Source: Volvox africanus (taxonomy: Eukaryota > Chlorophyta > Chlorophyceae > Chlamydomonadales > Volvocaceae). From it: a stretch of 64,000 nucleotides of DNA. Below the pieces are notes generated by a model that saw only the letters and a program-made list of their open reading frames with translations, did not search any database and was not told where the DNA came from. Position numbers and translations under genes: made by a program. Within the stretch, counting starts at the first letter, position 1, and every line of letters begins with the position of its first letter. Where the stretch lies: NCBI GenBank assembly GCA_030268105.1, contig BSDZ01000103.1, positions 620,001-684,000 of the forward strand. The letters run 5' to 3'. This document shows positions 22,401 through 34,400 of this stretch, one piece after another.

Positions 22401-22839
22401 CTCGTCAAGCATGATCTGATACGGTCGGGAACAGCGTGTGATCTTAACTTACAGACTTTAATTTTGTACATTTGTTGATGATGATGGGTTCTGTGACTAG
22501 TCCATCTTATTTAATGCTGCGGACACCGACACTGCTACGGCGGCATTAGTACGGTTGAGCAAGTTAGATTGCGGGAGATTATACTTTGGGTATGATTTCA
22601 ATTGCCCCTGGGGATCGCTCTGTTTAGGTATCGAGCTACAGTGCGTCCATTGGCAGGGAATTCAGCTTGCATTAGCGGGCAATAGCGGGCAGGGATACTG
22701 ACGATTTCCAGACCGTAGCAACGCTCTCTGCCGGCGAGCAAGCGGCTATGCTACCTATGCTACGCCCAACTACTGACCCTGTTCAGCATGGACCCAGCAG
22801 ATAAACCCAAACCCAAACCCAAACCCAACTCAGAGATAA
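19481..22839. other. Gene-poor interval with repeat-like sequence
   Basis: I see no convincing gene. Features noted: a roughly 46-base tandem motif starting CGGCTGAG at 19993-20100; an open plus-strand frame at 20367-20696 (109 codons) with no known motif, perhaps a transposon relic; the second inverted-end element at 21329-21480; two CCCTAAAA telomere-like units near 21118-21140; and four CCCAAA units at 22806-22829. Base composition is AT-richer than in the flanking genes. Confidence 0.4.
21329..21480. repeat. Inverted-terminal small element, copy 2
   Basis: Same sequence order and same orientation as 12072-12229: TTATCCCACTGGCGGCGCC, AAAGTTGTGAGATGCACTT, GGTACCTCGGCGCCTGCC and GGGATAAACCAGC. 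Similarity continues about 20 bases past the inverted end into GCTATCTCA-GG-GTT, so the element boundary on that side is not certain. Confidence 0.6.
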
Positions 22840-22844
22840 TTACA
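22840..22844 (-). promoter_or_regulatory. Candidate polyadenylation signal (TGTAA)
   Basis: TGTAA on the minus strand, 20 bases past the stop codon of the ankyrin-RING gene. A second one lies at 22449-22453, which would give a more usual 3' UTR of about 410 bases. The choice cannot be made from sequence. Confidence 0.3.
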
Positions 22845-22863
22845 CTCGACAATCGACTCACAG

Positions 22864-25800
22864 TCATGTCACAATGACCTTAGCAACCACACTTGCGGGG
22901 TGCTTGCAAATCAGGCAATTGGCAATGGCGTGCCGGCCGCGCAGCACTCCCTCGCACTCCTCACAAAGGCAGCAGTGAACCACGCTTCGGTGAACGAAGC
23001 CCATCACGGCACGGTTGCTCATGCAAACGCAGCACAAGCCATCGAGCCCATCCGTGACATTTCTTGTACTGGTACATCCCTCGGGAGCGGCTGTGGCTGC
23101 CGCCTCCGCGCCAGTCACCACATCCGTATGAGTGCCAGCCACCCCACTCAGTGGAGCCCCACCGTTACGGGGACCAGCCGTCGGCTGTGATTCCGGCTGT
23201 GCCCCATTCCCCACAGCAACCTCCGAGCCAAGGCTCCTGGAATCACTACCGCCTTGGCTCGCATGCGTCATCTCGAGCACTCTCAGGCCACACATGAGGC
23301 GGTAATCATCGCACAGCGCTTTCAGAAGGCACCCCAGCCAGACGACAGCTACCAGGCCGGTCAGGACCCATGCTGGCGCACCGCTGATCCATCGAACTAC
23401 CAGGGTACCGAAAAATAAGCGCGCCAGGAATGTGCGTTCCTTTCTCGAGAAACAGGTCGCAAGAGAACCTTGGGGATAACGGAATCGATCAGTACCACGA
23501 CCTCGCATACATATTTGTAGCATGGAATCTGTCGGAAGAAAGCGAGCCAGGTGAAACTCCAGAAACGCGTCCAGGTATGTCACCGCAATCACTGTGAGGG
23601 TCACCACCGAAAGGACCACGCAAATCTCCAGGCCCAAGCGCCACAGAAGCTCCGCGAGCTCAATATCGCCGGACAAGAAGGAGCTGACAGTACTGAAGGC
23701 ATTGTCGCGCACGAAGCTGTCAGAGCTGTGGTTCGAGCAAACAGCGGTATAGCCACCGGCGCTGCTGCCGCTGCCGCTCGTGACACCGCTGAAGGTCACC
23801 CCAGAGGCCGCAGCGCCACCGGCGCCAACTGTGCTGCCACCGGTACTGCTGCTGCTGGTTAGCTCGCTGCAGAAGTTCACGCCGCCAACTGCGGACGTGG
23901 ATGCAGCGGCGGGTGGTGCTGCGGTGTCAGACGAAGACACACCAGAGGGGGAGGCACCGAGTCCTGCTCCGGGAAGCTGCTGCGCGAGGTGCTGTGGTCG
24001 GAGCCGGAACGTCGATTCCGCGAGTCCATCAAGCGCTTCTGGCGGCGGCGGGGGCACTGAAGATGGAAGCGACGAAGATGCTGGAAGGTTGAAATAACTA
24101 TCTTTGAGCTTTGCTGGTTGTAGGAGCTCGCTGCCGTTGGTAATAGGGTCTGCTGCAGCCCCCGTCCGATTGTTACTCTCACGCGACAATCCAACAATCA
24201 CCGCATTGACGTTTTCTATCACCGTCTGTCTGCCGGAACTCCCACGATCAACAGCATCAACCCCGGCGGCCGCTGCAGTCGCTGCACCTGAAAGCGAGTC
24301 CTGCGGGACCAGAAGCTGCGAGATCGACGCCGTGGTTTGATGAAAAGAAGGTAAGCTCTGCGCTGGGGCGTCACTGGTTTCGGAGGAAGGTTCGAAGGGC
24401 ACGAGGCTGCTATTCTGCAACCTTCGGTTGTTGTATAAAAGCCGCACCAACCCACGTGACAGCCTGTACACTCCGTAAAGTAGGGCGGGCACAACGACAA
24501 CAGCAAGGAAGACGAGGACGATGGCCAGGACCTTGAAGATTTCTCCGAAGGCTAAAAATATCGGCTCAAAAATCAGGATAGGAATCAGCAACGGTGCAAA
24601 CAGGATTACGATGGGGTTCTTTAGCACCACCTCTGAGAGGCGCTGCGATTGAGGCTGGAGCGATGGCGCCCTGGGGAAAGGAAACCTTATCCTCCACGTC
24701 CAACTTCGTGCTCCAAACCGATGCCTGGCAGAGGCCCCATCAGGGGTGACCGATGTCCCAATCCGAGCGGTGCTACTGACGCGCTGACGACTGCTACTGC
24801 CCCCGCCGCGGCCTCCTGCACTGACACTATTTCCAAGCCTGCCGCTGCCGCCGCCGCTCCTGGCAGCAGTTGCCAGGGTGCTGGCGGCGGCAGCAGGAGC
24901 GCCGCCACCGATGCTGCCGCTGACGCCGTCGTCCCAGCTGCGGCTGTGGCTTGATCTTTTGTGCGATACGTAGGATTCATGGGCACGCATTAGACGGTGC
25001 CTAAATCTGGCGAGAAATGAAAGTTGTATTCGAGAGGTGCCCGAGGCTCGCAGCTGCAGTGCACCCGTCCCGTGTCCCTCCGCCATTGCAGGACCTGGCT
25101 GCACAACGCCATCGCCACTGCGACCGCCGCTGCCTGAAGCCGGTCCTTCTGCGGATAACCCCAGCGCTGCCCCAAACCGCAGCGCCGCCAGGACAGCATG
25201 CCAGTTCCGTTCCTCTGCGTACGACAGCATCTCCGGCTCAACATGGGATCCCGCTTGGACAAGCATCTCAACCATCCCGGCACGGTCATAGAAGCTATCA
25301 CTCGGACGGCCACGTAGCGCGTAAGACAACGGCGTGTGGCCCTCAATTTTGTACGCGCCACAGGTGGGCCCTGCGCCGGCCTGAAGCAGCACACGAACCA
25401 GTTGCAGGTTCTGAACCTTAATGGCAGCGAACAGTGGCCAGCCCGCGTTGACATCAATGCGCGGATGGGTGGCCAGCAACGTCACAACGAGCTCCAACTG
25501 ACGTTTGCAGGCCTTATACAACGGAGTGCGCCTGCGACCGTTGGGGCGGTTAAGGTCTGTAGACGGATGGGCGATCAGGGCTTCCACGATCTTGGTCCTA
25601 CAGCCGCTGGCGCTCCCGGAGGTGACGCCATGGTGGTGCTCTTCTACCGCACAGTCGATGGCGATATGAAGTGCCGTGTCCCCGGACCGCATCGATGACA
25701 AGACTTCGGGGACGAGCAACGAAAGAGGGGACGCCGAGGGGCTGATGGAGCTGGTATTGGCGCCAATGGGTCTGGAGCCGATGGCCGCGGTCGCGGGTCT

Positions 25801-26433
25801 ATGACGGTGTTGGCTAGACTGCAGCAAAGTGATTGTCCCGCGTTTGGACTGTAGCGCGGCATTTGGGTCGGCGCCACGTTCAAGCAGCCGGCGGACGGCT
25901 TCGCCAGAGCCTACTGCTACTGCCAACTGCAATGGTGTGAAGTGGAAGCGGTCCCGCAGACCTACTGGTTTGTTGACGTCTACTCCGGCGTAGATCAGCG
26001 TGTCCAGAAGTTCGAGGTTCCCCGAAAGGATGGAATAGCCAAGCGGTGTGCATTTGCAGCCCTTGGGTAAGGGCCCCGTGTCGTTGGGGAAGAGCATGCG
26101 CTTGTTGACGCTGGCACCGGCGCGTATACGCGCTTGCAGGTCGACAAGGCTGCCTTGTATGTCCGTCTGGGAGATTGAAACCTGAAAGGGTTTGGTGGGT
26201 ACAGTGGTGAAGCTGAGAGGCTGTGACGGGGACACGACGGGCAGCGACAGGGCAGCTATGGGATATAATGTGTGCACACATCGCATGGAGCATTTCAGGA
26301 CAATGTTTAATGACAAGTGGCTGAATAAAATGCATTCAAGGTCCTGTTGCTGATCTCGCGGAGACAGCCATGCTCATCGATGCGGCTGTCACCAAGGTTC
26401 TTTGCACTTGGCAGCACTCACCTCATTTCCCAT
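22864..26433 (-). CDS. Ankyrin-repeat, membrane-spanning, C-terminal RING (MDM2-type) protein; probable E3 ubiquitin ligase
   Basis: Predicted 1,122-residue protein in two exons: 26433-26422 (M-G-N-E, donor GAG|GTGAGT) and 26220-22864, with acceptor CCGTCACAG| after a long pyrimidine run, phase 0 both sides, intron 201 bases. Residues about 27-357 hold ankyrin repeats (T-P-L-x-x-A, G-A-D-P-N, G-D-T-A-L-H-I-A). Hydrophobic membrane segments lie near 537-587, 864-894 and 954-974, separated by Ser/Ala/Gly-rich loops. The last 56 residues are a RING with C-x2-C, H-x4-H, C-x2-C and C-L-I-C ligands and a short hydrophobic C-terminal tail, the MDM2-type C2H2C4 arrangement. Such proteins usually recruit a substrate through ankyrin repeats and an E2 through the RING at a membrane. 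The N-terminal Gly after Met allows possible myristoylation. An alternative is a start at ATG 26286 without the first intron. Confidence 0.8.
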
Positions 26434-28000
26434 ATCCAAAAACGAACGTTGTAAAGTTGCGACAATTGAACTGCACGCCTCTACGCCACTTCTTATTATT
26501 ATTCGTTTCTCCGGGAAAGGTGCATCAAATTGAGCATACGCAGAGGTGCATTATAACTTTTCTTCTGGGCACAATATGTGAACAAACCTCTTAATGCCTC
26601 TCAATGATTCACATATGCACTTGCCTGTCCGTATCATAGCTGCCTTCACCTACGCGTGGCATACACGTCGCTTTTCGATCAACCCTAAGGCATTATCAAC
26701 GAGCCGCTATCGTTGAATCGGTCTAGAAAACCTGTCTAAAACAGGAGGAATAGTTTTTTCAACAGTTACGGACAGAGGGCTTATATTAACCAACAGGGAT
26801 TCAACTGATAACAGACGATCGCGCGCATCAGCACGCATGCGGGTTTGATTGTTTTCCCGCCTGTGGGCACTCATTCCGGTACTGGATCTTTCCGTTTGTG
26901 CAGCTGTCAGGATTCAATATCAGCACCCGCAAGAGGGCAACTCCCTCTCGTGTACATTTTTTTTCGAGTAGGGGAAGTGATGCCCGATTGACCGTTTCCG
27001 TAAACAAGGTATACCGTCGCCTGCGTCCCAACGTAACTTCCCGCTACTTATAATTTACGAGTGCAAAGTACCTGTGAAGGGTGCTGGCTTTTGTGGGCAG
27101 CAAGTTGCGTCAGATGGAACGCCTTGTAAGGCCCAGAAGGTCATGGAGTATAAGGTCGTCGATGAGCTCACCTGGCCTTCAAACCAAAGTCGTCAAAAGG
27201 TCCTGCCCACCACATTATAAAGCGATGCCCTGAGACATATTGCCTGCTTGCACTCCAGCGCACTCCTGGAGTTAAACCTTCCAAGGCAAGGCGAGTGTGT
27301 ATGGTGCGGAAATTGGTGTTGGAGTGGAAGGCGGGAATGCGATGGTGAAAGACGATCCACAGTCAATGTGATTGTAAAACGGCGGCTGGTGAAAGACAAA
27401 ATCCAGTGTGGGATAGCACCTTGACTTGTGGTTTGCTTCATGAATGTGCGCATTATTTACATGAACGTGAAAGTGGTGGTGAGAGTCGTTTGCAAACAGA
27501 CGGGCTGCCATAGGTAAGGGGTGAATTCGGTGCCCGGATGAATTCGCTGTGTTGGCGAGGTTGGGCGACGCAAAACAAACTGCACGGGAATTGCGTGGGT
27601 TTCAGGTATCCTCTGGTTAATCGCTGAACCTGCTGACAGTGCATCTCCGGTAGCCTGCGGTTGGAGCCACAGCCGTGACTGTGGACGTAGCAGTGCAGGG
27701 CTTGCGGGACGAGGTGACTCGATTAACTTAGAGTTATAATTGGTCAATCTGATGAACGGTCGTTTATTCGCTAAATGGCAGTAATTCGCATCTTGACAAG
27801 CATGCTATCCACACGCATGGATCTGCACACGTCTGGACGGAGAAAGAGACTTACAGGCCCTAGCCGACAGCAACACGGAGACATCCAGGGAGGTGTTTTG
27901 GCACGGATTTTGCCCTGTCTTGTCGTCAGTGTATGCCCAAGCAGGACTCCCTTGTGCCCAATAGTTGACCTTGCGAGCACCTTCCAAGCACGCTCAACTA
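26434..28000. other. Intergenic interval
   Basis: Between the start of the ankyrin-RING gene and the 3' end of the next minus-strand gene. The open frames here are short, have no motif, and none forms a phase-consistent exon chain. It likely contains the promoter of the ankyrin-RING gene. A GCGCGCG/TGTGTGTATG stretch near 28230, just to its right, falls in the 3' part of the neighbouring gene. Confidence 0.4.
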
Positions 28001-28005
28001 TTACA
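28001..28005 (-). promoter_or_regulatory. Candidate polyadenylation signal (TGTAA)
   Basis: TGTAA on the minus strand about 410 bases after the stop codon of the TF-x-P-x-IN gene. Another lies at 27851-27855. A 3' UTR of several hundred bases is common in volvocine genes. Confidence 0.35.
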
Positions 28006-28415
28006 GCCCCGCCGCCACCGGGCCCTGAAATAATCCAGGCCAGGAAGCGGCCTTTCCGCTGTCATTGATTCCATCATTTTCCGCGTGGTTCGCTTCTGAA
28101 GGAAGCCGAACCGTTAAGCCTATGAACCAGAGAAAAATGAACAGCCCTTTGAAATAGTTACTGCGCCAATGCTGTTACTGCAGGTGCAATCGAACTGCCT
28201 GGTGGCATCGCAATTTTGCACGCACAAATGTGCGCGCGCGTGTGTGTATGTGGCCACTCAATGTTTGTCTATTGTCAGTTGTCCACTCATTGCGCATGAC
28301 ACTGCACAGCGCACCACAGCCTCGTGTGTTTAACTGCGCCGTTCACCGATTGGCCTCTACTCGGCTGTGCTTTGGCACCTCCGACGTCAGTTGAGGCCGG
28401 CCCATGTCCCAATCT

Positions 28416-31400
28416 TTAAAAGCGTACGCTCACTTCCTCCTGCGTGATTGTAAGCAGTGGGCCGGGTTATACGAGCCCATACGAAATGAAACGGGGCACA
28501 CTTGCAGAATGCCCCCAATCCCCTGGCCCGCAACGTTATCTTAATTCCAACTCACCTCGACAACACCTTCACCGACATAATCGAAATCATCGTAGCTCCC
28601 TATAACAATGTCTTCGCCACATACGTCCCCTGCGTCCGGTGCGAAGTCAGGCTGGCGGAGATCCGCGTCCACAGGCATTTCTGCAACGCCGCGTGAAGAT
28701 CCCGGACCGTAGATTTCACCGGAGACTGGCGACAGGAAGGTAACAGAGCGGCGACGGCCACCGTTTCCGCCACCAGCAACGTTGTTTAACGCCGCTTGCG
28801 TCTCAGGAGGGGGCCCCATCAGTGCAGGGAAGGGCCCCGCAGCCCCATGACGTGTGTTTTGCTGCTGCGCGTGGGAACCACTGCCTTGAGTCTCAAGCAA
28901 GATTTTTTGAAGCTGCAGCGAGCGCCGCTCCTCCGCATGTCTCCGTTGCTGAAGTCGCTGTTGGGTGGAAAACGCATGCGTTGATAGTAGGGCAGGTACA
29001 ATATATGGAACGCCCCGCCCGCCTAAGCCTGCTGTGCTGGTACACTATCCGAAAAACCACGACCAGGACGACGTAAATACCTGGAAGGGAAATCGGATGT
29101 TCACTTCCAGCCGAGATCGTAATCCGCGCAGGCCTGCAGCATGGTGCAGGAGCACCGCCCTCTCTACATTCTCGTCTCTCCGTTCCTGGCTTTCTGCACC
29201 AGAGGTTTCTCCTCTCCCTTCATCCCCGGTAACCGTCGCCTTGAACGGAAATGCGCACCTGTTGCTTCAGCGCAGCTAAAGCTTTCCTTTGCTGCACCTC
29301 CTTGTCCTGATGCTCCTGAACCAGTTGGGCGCGTGAGACCTGCGCCCAGAGTATTTAGCGGGTTAAGAGGATGTATGGACGGACGAGAGTGTGCACGCGC
29401 GGGATTTGTGGTAGCGTTACGCAGTAGGGTGCGGCACCAGGGGCAATCGCATAACGAGGCCAGTGTTTCAGTCCAGGTAGCCGCCTCCTTTGAATACAGT
29501 CGTACCTTGTCGCTATATGATCCGTGCAACATTAAAACCTCTAGCGACGTTCCTGCCCTACCGCTCTTAAGTACCTGCCAGGGAAGGACGCGAGCCTCGA
29601 AGCTAAATGGCCGGGGGACGGTGATTCCGGCGCGTGGCCCTGGTGACTTGGGCCGCAGATTCCACACCTCCGCCTTCCGCGCCTCTTCAGCCTCGCGCTT
29701 CTTTCTAGCAAGCTCCTGCGGAAAGTTGAGGAGGCACACAAACACGCAAACGCATGTTGAGCTGTGATACCGACTATTCATGCCTCGCTACCATATCATC
29801 GCTTTTTACGAGGCTCGCAGGTAGTTGACGTCGTGGGCGGCAGGACCCTTAGCGCCTTAACGATGAGCATATGGCAAATCTAATCATTACGGCAATGATT
29901 AAGTTGTCGTGTCTTGCAGGATAAGCTGGATAAATCCTGTTTAGCCCCTGCTTATGTCTGCTGCTGCTTCTCTGACCCGTACGGGTTCGGTTCGGCTGGC
30001 CCCGCCACTCCGCCTGCACTCTAACCCGCATCCACTCCGGTGCTCACGCCGTTCGGGCTATTTCTTTCTGGAATTTAAATTTTTTATCCACCCACCTTAA
30101 GCTCCATGTGACGCCCCAGACCTGGCACCGCGATGGGCCCGTTCGGCTTAGGTACGGTGCGGTTGATGGCGGGTGTGAACGTGCACTCCTTCAGCTCCTC
30201 ATACTCCTTTAGTGCCCGGGCTTCCTGCAAAATGTGTGATGGAGATGCAGTAATGCGAGTTGCAACATGATGGCAAGGATGCTCCGGAGCGGCGGAGATG
30301 TCCCGTCAGAAAATTATAAGGTACCCCCAAAGATGGGCCATTTTCATGGCACGTCAGTGTGCAGTCGTAGTGAGCAGCAGTAGAGAAGAAGAAACGGCCC
30401 ACGTGTTGCGCGAGCGTGACTAACACTTAAGATCTTAAGCATCCTCGTTCAGATGGAGACCACGGCAATGCACTTACGAGCGCGTGTACTCACGAGTCAT
30501 TGTGTCTGGATGCACACTCCCCGGTTTCCCACCTCCATCCTCTTCCTCCTACCCTTTGGGAAGCAAGGACCCGACCCAATAATCTGAACGTGCAAAATGT
30601 ATTGCCTTGCCGAGGCAAATCCCGCCTATTTCTGCCCACGAGTTTGATTTCGGAAAATAGATCATCCAAACTACCGTGCTCGCGGATCCGTCCTACCGTT
30701 AAGATGCTACTCCGCAGCTTGGTCGCCTGCTCATGGCCGTCTACCGACGCCAGCACCAAGCTTCCCCGCCGCTGCCGACCCAAGGAAGCGCTACGCTGAT
30801 TAATGTTGGGGCGAAAGGTGCATTCCACCGCACGCTCCGCCTCCGCGGCCGCTGCGAGTCGCTCCAGCTTGGCTTGTCGCTCCTCATCACGATACAGATC
30901 GGTCAGGGAGTGCCGCTGGGGGTGACACGAACAGCCAATGGTACGTCAGCTGAGGAGGAGCATTATATGTACCACCGGTCTTAAAACTGGAGCACGGAGC
31001 GAAAGGCACGGGCGACTGGCCAAGGTTCAGCCTGGTTATCCTGGCCGGAATTAGAGGCTACTTCGAGGCATGGTGTTATGATGTCTTGATAAAGCGGTGC
31101 GCAACTAGGTTTGCAGCCTCCCTGGGGCACCCGTTCCGCCACTCCTTAGCACTGCTTCCGCCATCCTCCCTGCCCATACCACTCCTCCCAGTTTCCTTGC
31201 ATTTCCCCATCACCACTACGCACCACCCTCACGCACCCTGCCAATACGCCGGGAGCGCGGGTTGATTGCAGGCGTGAAGGTGAATTGGCCGTAATGGTGC
31301 TGCTCCAATGCGTCGCGTACAGCTGCGCTGCGCTGGACGTCCTCGTAGGCCAGTTTGGACAACCAGCCACCGTCGCCACCAGAGTATGACCAATGGGAGC

Positions 31401-34400
31401 CGCCGCCGCCACGGGGCGTGATTCCCAGGCCGCAACTGGAGGAGAGGCTGGTGCAAAGCATTGAGGGATGTGAAGGGAGGGCTGAAGGATAAACGACATG
31501 GAGATACGTGCGTTTGCATTTCCGTGCGCTATGGGAGGAAGAGGTCAAGCGATATACGATACTGAATACAAAAGTGATATGAGTTGTACTAGGGTTCCGA
31601 AGGCCCATGTGGCGGCTGGGCAAGACAAGTGAAAGCTGCGGACAAGGCAAAGTATGGTGCTGCTTACCTGCCGGCTCTCGAAAGCAGCTGCGGTTGGAAA
31701 GTGCAGGTAGATTCCTCCAGCAGGCTACGGTACAGCGCGCGCTTCTCGTGACCCAGAGCGGCGAGGTAGGCCTGTAAGTGATGGCACCAGGCGGTTACCG
31801 GTTACCGATGGCACATTAGGTGACCTCCGCGACTACGGAACATGGATGCTGCACTGTGAAGATGCTGCAGCATCACTTGCGGACGCCTGGTTGCTATCCT
31901 GTCGCATGCTGACCTACTACGATGGTTTCTTGCCGGCCTGCTTAGTACTTGGTACTCTACCTGTCGCGCTAGGAAGTCCTGCGGTAGGTCGGAGCTCTCA
32001 GCAAGGGCTCGGCTGCGCGGGTTAATGGCCGGCACACCCAAGGGCTGCTGCTGCTGGAACGGGTTTCGTTGGTCCCTTGGGGCGCTCACGTCCCGCATGG
32101 CCGACGCTGACTCTTCTCCAGTCTCACGGCGCCTGAGAAATGCAACAGTAGGGCGAACTGTGAAATGGACATTCAGCGACGCGATTGAATAAACTGAATC
32201 CACAGATCCCCCGGCGTCATCGGTAATCTACATCCATCCAACGCCCGTCTGCTCCCATCCCAGTGCAGCGCATGATGATGTATTCGCAACACTCCGCCGT
32301 GCTGGAGATACTTCAATCGGTGTTAGGATCAAAGCTGCAACTGAAGATATTGCAATTTCTTGAAACCGAAGGTAAACCTCGCGGCAAGTATCTTGCCATT
32401 CCTGGTTTTCGAGGCCGAGTCAAAGCTGTGTTTTTCTTTTTACTATTAATCTGTTTTCCCTATCTTCAAGTTGCATTGTTTCCCCTCCGTTACCCCAGTC
32501 CCCCACCTGGCAGCTGCCTCCTGCGCCAAACGGTATAGCCGCTCGGAGGCGGGCAGTGCCGCAACCTCGGCTGGCTGCTGCCGCTGCCGCTCCGCTGCCA
32601 GCTGGGCGGATCTCCGGTTGATCTCTGGTTGGAAGGTTACCGAGCCGCTGCCTAGCTCCTGGCGACCGTTTTCGGGCGTTGCGGGACGGTGTGGAATAAT
32701 ACAAAGACATACGGTGTCATACGGGTTAAGCTAATACAGGGTAATACAGGCGGGATACAATGAGGTTACGGTTAATATGTAAGGGAAAAACATGATGGCC
32801 TCCATCAGTATGTGCAGCATACGTTGTTGCACATCCAAACCAGAGCCGATACCCCACTATAAAGTTCTCAGAAACATGCAAGTGTGGGCAAAATATCATC
32901 TTTGACATCCTTGCTCACCATCCTGATCTGCGCCTTCGCCAGTTTCTCGTTTCGACTCCGCAAAAGATCAGCAACGCGCTGATGGATAGGCACGTACGAT
33001 GTGAATATCCCGTCGCCGCCACTGATGACCGATGCGCTCGCGGGCCTGCGCCGCGTGGCGCTGCTGGACCTGCAGGCATCGTCAGGGATTTGCCTACAGA
33101 TTGAGATGGGTGGGGAACGTAAGGGATGTCGGAATAGCCATGCTGGCTGTCGAGAAGGTTACTGGCCATGGAATGCGGCCTTGGAACGAAGCCCAAGCCC
33201 GATGTCTTTTCACGCTACACACTAAGGCGCAGGGTTTCAAAACCCCCAGCAGCATAGATGAGAGTTATTTCGGCATGCCGCTGCATTACTTTAGGTCATA
33301 ACACCGTGTTCCGCCTTCCCGGAGCCAGAACCAGCCAAATAACACCACATGTTCCCAACCATGCAGGAAGGTCTACAACGTCAAAGACCATCATATTTGT
33401 GTATGCCGTGGCATGCCGCTGTTCCTCCAGCCCGATCAGGTTCACTTTCGACCCATATCGCCCACTCCCAGGCCTTGAAGGGCGGAGGACGGGGAGGGGA
33501 TACCCAAACTTGACGAAAAACAGAATGCATCACCAAGAGCGGTTCATTCCAATTGCGATATTAAACTTCAAGAGGAGGAAGCAGCCGCATGACTGGACTG
33601 CCCTCCCATCCGTCATGTCCGTCAAAGCCCACCTAGAGCCGCACTGTGGCTGAAAGGTGCAGCTTGCGAGCACCGCCTGCTCCCGTTCTCGTAAGATCTC
33701 TTCCCTGCGGCGAATTTTCGGGGATCATTTGAGGAATGGAAAAAATGGCGACTGAAAAGTCATGCGGCTGCAATTAACCCGTTCATCAGAACACTGCAGC
33801 ATGGGGTTTCCTTCCACCAGGAAGACGCAAGTAAAATTTCAAGATAACATAAACAGCGGGACGACGTGCATAGCAATTTTATATTCACACCATTTTACCA
33901 ATAGGGCATGCGGTCGCATTGCCTACCGCTTGAGCTGCCACGCCGGTTTGGTGCTGTACAGCCGCTCGTGCACAGGCTGGCCCCCACGAAGGCGCGGGGC
34001 GCTGGGCGCCCGGCCAATCTGCGGATGGAACGTGCAATCGCGCAGCTCCTCCTCCTCCTTCGCCTGCCGCAACTGCAAGGAAGTGGGCATGGCAGCCAAC
34101 GGGGGCAGCGGACAGAATGCACAACCCTGGCTCCAGTCCTTTGTATAACATAAACATTTTGAACCGTACTACGTATACAGAATACACAAGCTCCAATAAC
34201 CAATTTACAAACACTAAGTTACTTGCCTGATGACAGCGCTGCTCCACACGCTCGTTGCGAGGCTTACAAAGCTGCTCCAGACGCGTCTCCCTGCGAAGTA
34301 GGTAACAAACATATGGCGAACGAGAAGGACCTCGTGGCAGTTGGACGGAGAGGTAAAGCAAAAGCGGAGGCAAGCTATACATAGCCTCAGCCGCAATACT

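Noticed and set aside
32990..33068. Alternative reading of exon 9 in another frame with a GTACGT donor
   Set aside because: It gives a plausible helical peptide but enters in phase 0, while both neighbouring exons require phase 2 in and phase 0 out.
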